From Bacteroidetes bacterium UBA1935 (GTDB taxonomy: Bacteria > Bacteroidota > Bacteroidia > Chitinophagales > Chitinophagaceae): 64,000 bases of DNA. Below the pieces are notes generated by a model, which did not search any database, was not told the DNA's origin, and saw only the letters and a program-made list of their open reading frames with translations. Positions within the stretch are counted from its first letter, which is position 1. Each line of letters opens with the position of its first letter. Below, piece after piece: positions 50,013 to 59,961 of this stretch. The DNA is taken from NCBI GenBank assembly GCA_002337045.1, contig DDFF01000015.1:145826-209825 (forward strand), in the 5' to 3' direction. The position numbers and the translations under genes were made by a program.

Positions 50013-51127
50013 CTGCCTGATGTTTTAGTGTTGAATACATCTTCCCATACCTTTAGCAAAGTCTTCTCCTCATTTTGCCAGCAATACTGTTCGCGTGCCT
50101 GCAGGCAGTTTTGTTGCAGTTTGTTATAGTATGCGGTATCGTTCAATAATCTGTTCAGCGCTTCGGCTATTTCTTCAGGCGTCATAGGGTCGTTTATCAG
50201 TGTACCTATTTCATAGCGCTCATTTACCTTAATGTACTCAGGGAAATTCATGCATACCTGTGGTACACCGTTGTGCATATAATCAAAGAAGCGGTTGGCA
50301 AGTGAATATTCATTGCTCTTGCTGATGGCATGAAACAGTGTGAGCCCTATATAGGCATTGGTGGTATATTGTTTCAAGTCATCCGGTGGTACAAAGCCTT
50401 TAAATTCTATTTTATTCTGCACACCATACTTTACCGCCAACTCCTGTGCCTGTGCAAAGAAGTTGCCACCACCGCATACTATCAGCTTTGCATCTACAAA
50501 TTGCATGGCAGGTATCAGTTCTTCAAAGCAGCGACCTTCATTCACCCAACCCTGATACAGTATGTATTTCTCTGTCTTGGCAGGTATCGTCAGCGGACGT
50601 AGTACTGTTGCATTGCGTACCACAGCAAAGTCTTTATTATACTTCTCTTTAAAGTATAGGGCGCAGTATTCACCAACGGTATAGTTGTATTTGCATTGTG
50701 GTACGGTGTGATGTTCTATCCATTCCCACATACGCTTTACAGATGGGCGTGTGACTACTTCCTTCAGTTCAGTAAACAGTTCATGTGCATCGTATATATA
50801 AGGCTTGCCTTTGATGCGTGCAGCGTAATAGTCGGGCAGTATTGTGTCAAGGTCTATGGCGCAGATAGCATCGAACCTTTTAAATAGCAGGTAGAAAAAC
50901 AACAGAAACCAATAACCTGCATATAGCAGTTTACCCTGTTCGGCTATAATAGGCAGACGCACTTGTTGAAACGGACGCTCAATAAGTAGTTTGCTATTCT
51001 TCCTTTTAAAGCCAATCAAAGTTACTTGGTACCCTGCAGATACTAAGGATGTGCAAATGCGTATCATTCGCTGATCATAGTTCAGATCGTTGGTTACGGT
51101 CAGTACGATATGTTTGGATTTGCCCAT
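50009..51127 (-). CDS. Family 4/1-type glycosyltransferase (GT-B fold)
   Basis: The 372-residue protein begins VLTVTNDLNYDQRMIRICTS, a typical glycosyltransferase 4 N-domain, with DAICAIDLDTILPDYYAARI near residue 90 and YIYDAHELFTELKE near 113. The C-terminal donor-binding domain includes LYQGWVNEGRCFEELIPAM near 192 and IEFKGFVPPDDLKQY near 240. The conserved late ExxxxxxE acidic motif is weak. It is divergent from another glycosyltransferase with a 61-base gap and coupled to the downstream GT2 gene. Sugar and acceptor are unknown. Confidence 0.87.
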   Translation of the reverse strand: MGKSKHIVLTVTNDLNYDQRMIRICTSLVSAGYQVTLIGFKRKNSKLLIERPFQQVRLPIIAEQGKLLYAGYWFLLFFYLLFKRFDAICAIDLDTILPDYYAARIKGKPYIYDAHELFTELKEVVTRPSVKRMWEWIEHHTVPQCKYNYTVGEYCALYFKEKYNKDFAVVRNATVLRPLTIPAKTEKYILYQGWVNEGRCFEELIPAMQFVDAKLIVCGGGNFFAQAQELAVKYGVQNKIEFKGFVPPDDLKQYTTNAYIGLTLFHAISKSNEYSLANRFFDYMHNGVPQVCMNFPEYIKVNERYEIGTLINDPMTPEEIAEALNRLLNDTAYYNKLQQNCLQAREQYCWQNEEKTLLKVWEDVFNTKTSGR

Positions 51128-51188
51128 TTATGCTAAGGTTGTAAAAATAAACTTTTTAAACTTGCGTTTTATTTTGGTAATTCGCACT

Positions 51189-52400
51189 ATGCCTGCAAAA
51201 CGCATCCTTATTTTAACCAACCGTGTGCCATATCCGTTGAATGACGGTGGCAATCTGGCAACCAATGCCATGGTACGGGGGTATACATCGCAAGGGTGGG
51301 AGGTTTATTTATTGTCTATGAATACCAGCAGGCATAGCGTAGGCAAGGATGTACTCAACGGTCTTTATAAAGACATCTATAAGTTTGAAACTGTTGATGT
51401 AAACAATGATGTATCTGCCTTTGGGATACTGAAGAATTTGCTCTTCAGCAAGCAGCCAAACCACGCGCAGCGTTTTATGCATGCACATTTTCAGGATGCG
51501 ATACTAAAAGCTATCAATAGTTTCAAGCCAGATGTGGTACAGGTTGAAAGTGTTTTCATGTCAGGTTATCTGCCTGCTATCAGAAAGGTTACCAATGCTG
51601 TGTTAACACTCAGGCTGCACAATATAGAATGGCAGGTGTGGCAACGTATAGCAGATGCGGCAAGCAATCCGTTAAAGAAATGGTATCTCTCCAATCTATA
51701 TGCACGTATCAAAAACTATGAGCAGCAGGTTTGGCAACAATACGATTTGCTGATACCTATTACAGATACTGATGCGGCTGTAGTTAATAGTAGTATTGTG
51801 CCTAAACAAATGCTCACTATTCCTTTTGGTATAGATATAGCAACAGTAAAGCCACAGCATAATGAAACGCTTAAAGGCTACCATATAGGTGCTATGGACT
51901 GGTTGCCCAATCAGGATGCTATCCGATGGTTTGCTACAGATGTATGGCCAATAGTCAGGAGGCAAAGCCCCGATTTTCAATTCTACTTTGCAGGCCGCAA
52001 TATGCCGGATGCTTTCAGTTCGCTGACTGGTGTTGGTATTCATTGTATGGGTGAGGTAGCAGATGCTGCATCTTTCATTGCAGATAAGAAAATACTCATA
52101 GTCCCACTCCGTTCAGGTGGTGGTATCAGGGTGAAGATACTGGAGGCCATGGCAGCCGGGAAATTGGTTATCAGTACCACAATAGGCATGCAGGGTATAG
52201 ATGCGGTTTCAGGCAAACACTACTTGCTTGCAGATACACCGCAGGCATTTGCAGATGCTATTCAACTCGCTTTGACAAATACCGGTCTTGTTAATGAAAT
52301 AGCTAATGAAGCTTCTGTATTGGTAAAACAACTATATGACAATGAGTTTTTAGCCGCTCGATTGTCTGCTAAAGTACAGCAGCAGCTATCTGATAGATAG
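51189..52400 (+). CDS. Family 4 glycosyltransferase (GT-B fold)
   Basis: I start at the ATG at 51189 (403 residues; RILILTNRVPYPLNDGGN) because the upstream ATG at 51090 lies inside the divergent gene. The N-domain has the NRVPYP motif shared with the enzyme at 53781-54962. The C-domain has IGAMDWLPNQDAIRWF near residue 236 and LRSGGGIRVKILEAMAAGK near 312, including the ExxxxxxE-type nucleotide-sugar contact. These features fit sugar transferases of surface polysaccharide loci. The gene precedes ribBA with a 153-base gap. Confidence 0.88.
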   Translation: MPAKRILILTNRVPYPLNDGGNLATNAMVRGYTSQGWEVYLLSMNTSRHSVGKDVLNGLYKDIYKFETVDVNNDVSAFGILKNLLFSKQPNHAQRFMHAHFQDAILKAINSFKPDVVQVESVFMSGYLPAIRKVTNAVLTLRLHNIEWQVWQRIADAASNPLKKWYLSNLYARIKNYEQQVWQQYDLLIPITDTDAAVVNSSIVPKQMLTIPFGIDIATVKPQHNETLKGYHIGAMDWLPNQDAIRWFATDVWPIVRRQSPDFQFYFAGRNMPDAFSSLTGVGIHCMGEVADAASFIADKKILIVPLRSGGGIRVKILEAMAAGKLVISTTIGMQGIDAVSGKHYLLADTPQAFADAIQLALTNTGLVNEIANEASVLVKQLYDNEFLAARLSAKVQQQLSDR

Positions 52401-52503
52401 ATGCTTTTAATGTGTTAGGCCTTCTGTGCAGCATTTTTACCGTTTCGTCCGTTTACATCAGCATAATTGATACCGCTATACACCATTTACATACAATAGA
52501 TTG

Positions 52504-52511
52504 TACCTTTG
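52504..52511 (+). promoter_or_regulatory. -7 element TACCTTTG for ribBA
   Basis: This matches TAnnTTTG, 42 bases upstream of the ribBA ATG. No -33 match at 19-22 bases and no FMN riboswitch sequence in the 153-base leader region. Confidence 0.5.
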
Positions 52512-52553
52512 TGCCCGATATTTTATTGAAAATATCAAAGACAAAGAGATAAT

Positions 52554-53753
52554 ATGTTAGATACTATTGAATCAGCGCTCGAAGATCTCCGTAACGGAAA
52601 ACTATTGATAGTGGTAGATGATGAGGATCGCGAGAATGAAGGTGACTTTGTGACCGCAGCGCGTAATGTAACTCCCGAAATAATCAATTTCATGTCAAAA
52701 CACGGCCGTGGTTTGATATGTGCTCCCATAACAGAAGAACGCTGTGCAGAACTGAACCTGAACCTGATGGTACAGGACAATACCGTATTGCATCAAACAC
52801 CGTTTACAGTATCTGTAGATCTGATTGGCAACGGTTGTACTACCGGTATCTCTGCACACGACCGTGCAAAGACTGTGCAGGCATTGATAGACCCGAATAC
52901 AAAACCAGAGGATCTTGGTCGTCCTGGTCACATCTTCCCGTTGAGGGCGCGTGGTGAGGGTGTTTTGCGCCGTTCGGGCCATACAGAAGCTACGGTAGAC
53001 TTAGCTCGCCTTGCCGGTTTTGAACCTGCAGGTGTATTGGTGGAAATCATGAATGATGATGGTACCATGGCTCGCCTGCCGGAACTCATGGAGATAGCTA
53101 AGAAATTCGATCTGAAAATCATATCGATAAAAGACCTGATTGAATACCGTCTGCGTACCGAAAGCCTGATAGAGGAAGAAGTACGTGTGCAGATGCCTAC
53201 AAAACATGGCAATTTTGAACTCATCGCTTTCCGCCAGACAAATACGGGCGAACAACACCTTGCACTGAAAAAAGGTGATTGGACTAAAGACGAGCCTGTA
53301 TTGGTTCGTGTACACAGCTCTTGCTTTACAGGCGATATCCTGCATTCGCTCCGTTGTGATTGTGGCGACCAACTTCAAGCTGCTATGGAAATGGTAGAAG
53401 CAGAAGGTAAAGGCCTTGTGCTGTATATGAATCAGGAAGGCAGGGGCATTGGCTTGATGAACAAGCTGAAAGCCTACAAGCTGCAGGAAGAAGGTAAAGA
53501 TACCGTTGAGGCTAACTTGGCACTTGGTTTCAAAAACGACCAACGCGATTATGGTGTTGGTGCACAGATACTACGCCATCTGGGTGTTTCCAAAATCAGG
53601 CTGATGAGCAACAACCCGCGCAAACGTGCAGGCTTGCTGGGCTATGGTTTGGAGATAGTAGAAAACGTGGCAATAGAGATAAAACCAAACCCGCACAACG
53701 AGTTTTACCTGCAAACAAAACGCGACAAGCTGGGTCACGAAATATTAAAATAG
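52554..53753 (+). CDS. ribBA: Bifunctional DHBP synthase / GTP cyclohydrolase II
   Basis: The 399-residue fusion has the DHBP synthase domain (about 1-200) with VDDEDRENEGDF near residue 20, FMSKHGRGLICAPI near 45 and RRSGHTEATVDLARLAG near 140. The GTP cyclohydrolase II domain (about 205-399) has the zinc cysteines in SSCFTGDILHSLRCDCGDQL and NQEGRGIGLMNK near 298. Both domains look intact. It supplies both starting branches of riboflavin synthesis. It sits inside a glycosyltransferase cluster, and a further glycosyltransferase starts 27 bases downstream. Confidence 0.97.
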   Translation: MLDTIESALEDLRNGKLLIVVDDEDRENEGDFVTAARNVTPEIINFMSKHGRGLICAPITEERCAELNLNLMVQDNTVLHQTPFTVSVDLIGNGCTTGISAHDRAKTVQALIDPNTKPEDLGRPGHIFPLRARGEGVLRRSGHTEATVDLARLAGFEPAGVLVEIMNDDGTMARLPELMEIAKKFDLKIISIKDLIEYRLRTESLIEEEVRVQMPTKHGNFELIAFRQTNTGEQHLALKKGDWTKDEPVLVRVHSSCFTGDILHSLRCDCGDQLQAAMEMVEAEGKGLVLYMNQEGRGIGLMNKLKAYKLQEEGKDTVEANLALGFKNDQRDYGVGAQILRHLGVSKIRLMSNNPRKRAGLLGYGLEIVENVAIEIKPNPHNEFYLQTKRDKLGHEILK

Positions 53754-53780
53754 TATTTTGCGAAAAACTGCCAGCCCGTT

Positions 53781-54962
53781 TTGAAGTTTCTCTTTTTTGC
53801 CAACAGGGTACCGTATCCGCCATATCGTGGCGATAAGTTGAAGATTTTCAATCTTGCAAGAAGGTTGTCAAAATCTCACGAACTGCATTTGCTCACTTTT
53901 GCGCAATCGCAGGAAGACCTTACGTACAAAGAAGAGCTGGAAAAAGTTTTCACGAAAGTACATTTCATATACCTGCCCAAGTGGCGCTCTGCTGCTAATT
54001 GCCTTGCTGCTTTGTGGGATGGCACGCCGCTACAGGTGTTATACTTCCGTTCTGCTGCCATGCGGCAAAAGCTGGAAGAAGTATTGGCAGCAGATAATTT
54101 TGATGCCATCCATGTGCAGCACCTGCGTATGAGTCCATATCTCGCAAAGCATAAGGAACTGCCACGCATTCTTGATATGCCAGATGCATTTTCTTTGTAT
54201 TGGGAACGCAGGATGAATGCGCAGAAAAATCCTTTCAAAAAGATTTTTGAAACAATAGAGCAAAAGCGTGTGCTGAAGTATGAGCGCATCATGCATGAGT
54301 ATAACATGTCTTTAGTGTGCTCTGCGGAAGATCTTGCGTATCTGAAAGAACAACATAGCATCAGTAATATCAACCTGTTGCCAAATGGGGTAGACCTTGA
54401 TACCTTCAAAGCTGGTGGGCACGACTACAGACATAACAATACATTGCTATTTACCGGCAATATGGACTATGCACCCAATGTAGATGCAGTGCAATACTTT
54501 GTAGAAGAAGTATTTCCGATTATCAAGCAACAACACCCACAGGTTAAGTTCATCATTGCAGGACAACGCCCTGTAAAGAAGGTGCAAGACCTTGCATCTG
54601 ATGATGTACAGGTAACAGGTTTTATAAAAGACCTCGCTGCAGTTTATAATCAGGCAAGTGTTGTAGTTGCTCCGTTAAGGTTTGGTGCTGGTACACAAAA
54701 CAAAGTATTGGAAGCCATGGCAATGGGCGTGCCTGTTGTATGTTCTAATATAGGTTTCAAAGGTTTGGGTATAGAAAGTGGCGAAGGCGCTATCATGCAA
54801 ACAGACCCTAAGCAATTTGCACAGAGTGTAATACAATTATTGAATAGCCAACAAATGCGCGAAGATGTTGGGGCAAAAGGGATGCACGTGATGCAATCAA
54901 GATTTGGTTGGGATAGTGTAGCTCGCACACTTGAAGGCTATCTGATGCAGATAGCTAAATAA
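53781..54962 (+). CDS. Glycosyltransferase resembling TIGR03087 sugar transferases
   Basis: The start is a TTG at 53781, 27 bases after ribBA; it places LFFANRVPYPPYRGDKLK at the N-terminus, as expected, and no ATG lies nearby in frame. The 393-residue GT-B enzyme has DAIHVQHLRMSPYLAKH near residue 107, ILDMPDAFSLYWERR near 133, NLLPNGVDLDTF near 194 and APLRFGAGTQNKVLEAMAMG near 296. The wording resembles the TIGR03087 family, first described with exopolysaccharide/exosortase systems. It is probably co-transcribed with ribBA. It converges with tamB, 9 bases between stops. Confidence 0.85.
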   Translation: MKFLFFANRVPYPPYRGDKLKIFNLARRLSKSHELHLLTFAQSQEDLTYKEELEKVFTKVHFIYLPKWRSAANCLAALWDGTPLQVLYFRSAAMRQKLEEVLAADNFDAIHVQHLRMSPYLAKHKELPRILDMPDAFSLYWERRMNAQKNPFKKIFETIEQKRVLKYERIMHEYNMSLVCSAEDLAYLKEQHSISNINLLPNGVDLDTFKAGGHDYRHNNTLLFTGNMDYAPNVDAVQYFVEEVFPIIKQQHPQVKFIIAGQRPVKKVQDLASDDVQVTGFIKDLAAVYNQASVVVAPLRFGAGTQNKVLEAMAMGVPVVCSNIGFKGLGIESGEGAIMQTDPKQFAQSVIQLLNSQQMREDVGAKGMHVMQSRFGWDSVARTLEGYLMQIAK

Positions 54963-54971
54963 TTCACTGTT

Positions 54972-57900
54972 TTACTGCGTACCAACACCCATAAAGCTAT
55001 CTCTGATAGAGTCTGCCTGTCTTTGTTTTTCTGCTTCTTCTTCCTGTTTCCTTATCAGGTAATTACGGCCATGGAAGAATTCACTGAACGTATTGAAAGA
55101 CCTGTGCCAGTTGACACCCACACCACCACGGGCTATGTTACGGCTGTCTACAACATCAAAGTTATTGGTACGGAATATGTAACCACGCAGGTTGCCACCT
55201 TCGCGGAATTGATACTGCAAACGGAAGTCGCCCACCGGGTTGAAGTTGCTGGCACTTCTGTTAGATGTAGGTTTGCCCCAGTCGTAAGAGCTACCAACCT
55301 CCAGCGTCAGCCTGTCGTTTACCAGCCCGCGGAAGAGATTTTTCTTCACGCCAAGCGATACTTCATTTCTGCTGGAAGCATCTGCCGCACCACCGCCAAG
55401 ATTGTAGTTTTTGTACTTAAAGTCTATGCTAAGGCTTTCATCACCTGTCAACTTGTTTAGAACATTGGTTAGTTGAGATGATACCTGTCCCGATAGCATC
55501 TGGCTGATATTGCTGATACCACCCGATACTGCACCATCACCAATGTTTGCATCCTCAGATATGAATGTATTGATAAGCAGCAGTGATGCTACCTGATTAT
55601 TAAGGTTATACTCACTTTGATTGATGTATTGCAGCTTGTTATAGCCAACCGTGCCTACACTGCTGTTGCTTGGTAGCTCTAATTGGAAAGTAAGTTTTGG
55701 CGTACCCATTGAACCTTTCATGAATAACAAGATGTTGACATCCTGGCTCATATTAGCTTCGTTCTCCTCACGTTTGTTCCCTGCTATCAGTGTTTTCTCT
55801 CCCGGGCTTAGTAGGTCCATCAGGCGGGCTTTTGTACTATACTTACCTGTAACATCCAGTTGTGTTTGGTCTATCGGACCGTTGAAGTATATTTTACTTC
55901 CTTCATTCAGTTTAAAGTTTCGCTTGAAGGCAAGCTGCTTGAGCGTAAATGTATAGTCACCTTCTTTGATGGTGTAGATACCACTCATGCGCATATCGTT
56001 ATTGGCAGGCATCTCTATGCGCAGCGTACCATTACCACTTGCATTGATGGCATCGCCTGTTGCAGGGGCCATCACAAGGCTCACCTCGCATATGTCTTTT
56101 ACCAGTGCCTCTATGCTGATGGACAACTTGCCCGCACTTTTCTTTTTAGCTTGTTGTTCGGTACCGTAAGATTTGAAGGTTACGTAGTTGTATGTTCCCA
56201 ATCCGCTGCCGCTGCTCAATGGCAGATATAGGTGCGATTTTTCTACAGGCGTAGCACCTTGTATGTTAATCGAGATAATTTTATCGATATCACCTGTTAC
56301 ACTAAGCTGTTTGATGCGGGCTATCAGATTGCCGTAGAATAATTCACTTTCCGTTTCGTCCAGATTAATCACTTCAAACTTAGGCGATGACATGTTGATG
56401 TTAAGGTTCATGTTCTTAAACCTGTCATGTTTTATTTGCCCTGATAGAGTAGCTGTATTTTTGTTTACATCATACAAAGTGATTTTACCGAGGTCAATCT
56501 TAGTATTATTTACTGCTATACTAGCACTAGGTATTGTATAATATGTACCCAGGAAATCGATACGCATAGCAGCGTCGTTCAGCTTTATGTTGCCATCTAT
56601 ATCAGGTGCTACCGCACTACCTGCAATATTCACCTCTCCGTTAATAGTACCTCCGAGCCTGCTTACAAAACCTGTAAGTACAGGGTTCAACCAAGACAAA
56701 GGTGTGTTGTTGAATTGAAGCTTTCCTTTCAGTGGTTCCTTGCTGGTACTATCAAAAGACATATCGCCATAGGCGGTAATAGAAGCATTACCACGGTATA
56801 CACCGCTAGAATTGTCAAGATGTATTTTTTGTTTATTGGCTTCGTAAGAGCCTGCAACAACAACATTGCCTATTGTGTCTGCGCCAATTTTCACATCGCT
56901 GGCGCGTATGTTGCTGGTTACAAACATATTGCCAAACAAGTCATCAACTTTCAGTTCACCGTTAATGCGCCCGTCAAGCTGATAATCGGACAAGCCTGCA
57001 ACATTGCCCAATTGCGATACATCTATATTTTTGATTTCCGCAAAGAGTGGTGGTGTGGTGCCTGTTGTAAACCCGTTCTTTGAGTAGATGTTTATCTTCT
57101 GTAAACCCGAGCTTAGTTCAAACTTATCTATAAACAAGTAGTTAGTGCTATACAGTAATGATGCACTTGGTATGTCCCACTTTGTTTCGTTTAGGTATAG
57201 TTCTGATGGCTGCATTGTCAGCCATACAGAATCGCTTGCTGTGTGCACTTTGCCTATCAGCGTAGCAGTACCATACTTATCGGCCGATGTGGTTGCTATC
57301 TTAAAGTTCAGGTCATTATTGGCAAGTGTAGTGTTCACTTCAAGTGCGCCTGATAATATACTGTCTCCGACTATTATGCGTTGTGTTTTTGCATCAACAG
57401 CCAGCTTGTTAAAATCGCCGGTACCGGTAATGGTTAAATCGCGTAGCAAAATGCCATTCACTTCGCCATAAGGTATGTTGGCATTCAGCTGCAATTGCTG
57501 GCTCGATGTGTTGAGCTTGCCATCTATTGTAGCACCGCTGAAACCTTTTATTTTCGGAATTACAATCCCAAGCAGGCTGTCTATTTCTTTCGTTACTATA
57601 CTGAATGTAATATCCTGTGGAGGTGCTGCTTGTGTAGGTTTGCTTATGTAGTTTGGCAGATAGCCTGATAGATAGTACTGAAAAGAGTAGGGTAGTTTGC
57701 TTAGTTCATACTGCCCTTTGATACGTGCGGTAAGTGCATTACTTTCTACAGTTATCAGTTTTTGTCCATCTTCTTCACTCGCATTTACATATACAGAGTC
57801 TAGATCTAGCCTGTGGCCATTGCGAACCATGTTTATGTTGTACAGCTTTGCAAAGCCCGAGAAGTTGTCAATGCTGCTGCCAACACAGTCAAGGTCAAAG

Positions 57901-59747
57901 TCGGCAGTGGCGGTAATGCTGTCTTTAATCAGGTTCAATGCTGCAAGATTACTTTTCAGTAAGTTGGCTTTCGCATTTATCCTCACCAGTTTCTGGCTCA
58001 GGTCTATATTACCGTAGAATGCCAGTGCAAGGTTCGGGTCATCTATCAGCAGGTTGCCACCAAATTTGTTTTTCTCTACATTACCATCGATGGTTATGTT
58101 TTGATAACGATAGCCATTAAAATCAAAATGCTTCACATTGGCATCTACATTGATGTGTGCCAAGGCAGGGTCGAATGAATTACCATCCACTTTGGCATTC
58201 AGGGTAACAGTTCCTAATGTGCTTTGATTGAGCAGTGCACCTATGTTGAAGCTTTCTGAAGTGATGGTGCCACTGTATAGTGCATTATTATTTTTGCCCT
58301 CTGGTATTTTCATCTTCACATTGCTGGTAATAATGCCTAAGTTGGTTGCTAACACACCATTACATGCAAAATTGTTAATGTAGCCTGTAAAGTTTCCTTT
58401 GAAGCTGACATTTGTTAGTTTCTCAATAGCTATATCCTTATTATTCCTAAGCTCGGGTGCGTATCTGAATATACCGTTTGCATTGGTATACAGGTCTCCG
58501 TTCTGATAATCGATAAATGTGTTGTCAATATCGGGCAGTCCCTTCATTCGCAGATTACCTTTTATGGTAGATATCCCGTCTGATATATACAGATTTTTGG
58601 CGCTGATGTCTGCAACAGTACCATCTACTTTACCTGCTATGTTTACAACATATGCATATTGCTTCAGCACAGGGGCAAAGTAGGCTACATCTTTTATGTC
58701 AAGGTGAGCATCTTCAAAATCTGCCACCATGCGCACTTTATCTACATAGTCTTCAAAATCGGGAAAGCGTGTATAGTGCATGGCATAGTAGCGTTGCAGT
58801 TTGCTGTGGTTTGTTTCCAGCAATAGCTTCTTTACAATGCTTGCATTCGGTGATACTGTAACATCGCCTTTAAATTGTTTTACCACAAGCCCGCAGCGTT
58901 CTTTAGCACTCAGGTTATTCAGTTTAGCTTTTAGTGTATCACCTGTAATGCTCAAGTCATCTGCATCAATATTAATTGCACTAACACGCATGTGGTCCGT
59001 ATCAAACTCACCATTCAGTGGTGGTTTGCTACTCATCTCCATGCCAAAGTAGCAGTCTTCAAGATGCAGATTATCAAGGGCTATCTTCCAGTTATCTGTA
59101 TTAAAAGCTGTAGTGTCTATTACATTACTCTTAGGCTTCTTAGGCCTTGGTGGTCGTCCGCCTTCATAGTCGCGCATCACAATAGCAACCTTACCAAAGC
59201 GAATTTTATTCAGGTCTATCAGCTTTTTCTTGAAGTTGATTTCTTCGGCGTCTATCAATGCATCACCCACATCAAAATCCATATCGCTACCCACCCATGC
59301 ATCATCCATGTGGAAGCGCACATTTTCCAGTTCTACTTTCTCAAGGTCTATTTCAAAATCTCCGCTGCTATCTTTTTTCTTTTTCTTGGTCGATGATCCT
59401 GAATCGAAAGCGTCTATTATAAACTGATAATTCCAGTCTGCACTTGTTCTTGTGCGGTACAGATGTGCGTATGTGTTTTTAAGCCCTGCATATTTCAGCA
59501 CTGGTGTGCCGTTTTTAAAAAAGAACCAGTCAGTTATCCTTACCCTTACTTCGCCTATGTATGCTAGGGTATCATGTGCTTTACCTTCTACATAAAGCCC
59601 TTGTATCAATACATGATTCAGGAAGTCAATTCTGACGTGTTTTATTTCAACTTTGGTGCCTAGCTTATCCCCCAATATTTTGGTAGCCTTACCCACTACA
59701 AAGTTTTGTACGGGCGTAAAGTTGAGTGACAGCACAAGGCATATCAC
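54972..59747 (-). CDS. tamB: Translocation and assembly module protein TamB
   Basis: The roughly 1591-residue protein has an N-terminal hydrophobic segment, a very long beta-helical AsmA-like body (repeats such as NLHLEDCYFGMEM and GNIDLSQKLVRINAK) and a C-terminal DUF490 domain (about 1140-1480) with PANNDMRMSGIYTIKEGDYTF. TamB spans the periplasm and delivers lipids or assembles outer-membrane proteins with TamA/BamA partners. The annotated start is a GTG at 59747. The same frame stays open about 20 codons further (to 59807), encoding basic and hydrophobic residues, but has no ATG, GTG or TTG there. The true start is therefore uncertain. Confidence 0.88.
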   Translation of the reverse strand: MICLVLSLNFTPVQNFVVGKATKILGDKLGTKVEIKHVRIDFLNHVLIQGLYVEGKAHDTLAYIGEVRVRITDWFFFKNGTPVLKYAGLKNTYAHLYRTRTSADWNYQFIIDAFDSGSSTKKKKKDSSGDFEIDLEKVELENVRFHMDDAWVGSDMDFDVGDALIDAEEINFKKKLIDLNKIRFGKVAIVMRDYEGGRPPRPKKPKSNVIDTTAFNTDNWKIALDNLHLEDCYFGMEMSSKPPLNGEFDTDHMRVSAINIDADDLSITGDTLKAKLNNLSAKERCGLVVKQFKGDVTVSPNASIVKKLLLETNHSKLQRYYAMHYTRFPDFEDYVDKVRMVADFEDAHLDIKDVAYFAPVLKQYAYVVNIAGKVDGTVADISAKNLYISDGISTIKGNLRMKGLPDIDNTFIDYQNGDLYTNANGIFRYAPELRNNKDIAIEKLTNVSFKGNFTGYINNFACNGVLATNLGIITSNVKMKIPEGKNNNALYSGTITSESFNIGALLNQSTLGTVTLNAKVDGNSFDPALAHINVDANVKHFDFNGYRYQNITIDGNVEKNKFGGNLLIDDPNLALAFYGNIDLSQKLVRINAKANLLKSNLAALNLIKDSITATADFDLDCVGSSIDNFSGFAKLYNINMVRNGHRLDLDSVYVNASEEDGQKLITVESNALTARIKGQYELSKLPYSFQYYLSGYLPNYISKPTQAAPPQDITFSIVTKEIDSLLGIVIPKIKGFSGATIDGKLNTSSQQLQLNANIPYGEVNGILLRDLTITGTGDFNKLAVDAKTQRIIVGDSILSGALEVNTTLANNDLNFKIATTSADKYGTATLIGKVHTASDSVWLTMQPSELYLNETKWDIPSASLLYSTNYLFIDKFELSSGLQKINIYSKNGFTTGTTPPLFAEIKNIDVSQLGNVAGLSDYQLDGRINGELKVDDLFGNMFVTSNIRASDVKIGADTIGNVVVAGSYEANKQKIHLDNSSGVYRGNASITAYGDMSFDSTSKEPLKGKLQFNNTPLSWLNPVLTGFVSRLGGTINGEVNIAGSAVAPDIDGNIKLNDAAMRIDFLGTYYTIPSASIAVNNTKIDLGKITLYDVNKNTATLSGQIKHDRFKNMNLNINMSSPKFEVINLDETESELFYGNLIARIKQLSVTGDIDKIISINIQGATPVEKSHLYLPLSSGSGLGTYNYVTFKSYGTEQQAKKKSAGKLSISIEALVKDICEVSLVMAPATGDAINASGNGTLRIEMPANNDMRMSGIYTIKEGDYTFTLKQLAFKRNFKLNEGSKIYFNGPIDQTQLDVTGKYSTKARLMDLLSPGEKTLIAGNKREENEANMSQDVNILLFMKGSMGTPKLTFQLELPSNSSVGTVGYNKLQYINQSEYNLNNQVASLLLINTFISEDANIGDGAVSGGISNISQMLSGQVSSQLTNVLNKLTGDESLSIDFKYKNYNLGGGAADASSRNEVSLGVKKNLFRGLVNDRLTLEVGSSYDWGKPTSNRSASNFNPVGDFRLQYQFREGGNLRGYIFRTNNFDVVDSRNIARGGVGVNWHRSFNTFSEFFHGRNYLIRKQEEEAEKQRQADSIRDSFMGVGTQ

Positions 59748-59961
59748 TAATCCGATGATAATCAGGACGGTATTGCGTAATATTTTCAGAAATCGTTTCA
59801 GAAAAACCTATTATGGGTACGTACAAAAATAACATCCATATTCCAATATTACCTTATAAGGTTTGTTAATCATCTGATTATTGTACATGGTAAATGTAAA
59901 TATGTGTATATGGGTTAAGTATGGATAAACTACATTATTTTCGGACTTCAAATTCTCTGTA

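Noticed and set aside
52401..52553. Possible FMN riboswitch before ribBA
   Set aside because: None of the conserved RFN-element sequences or its multi-helix layout is visible; only a -7 element is present.
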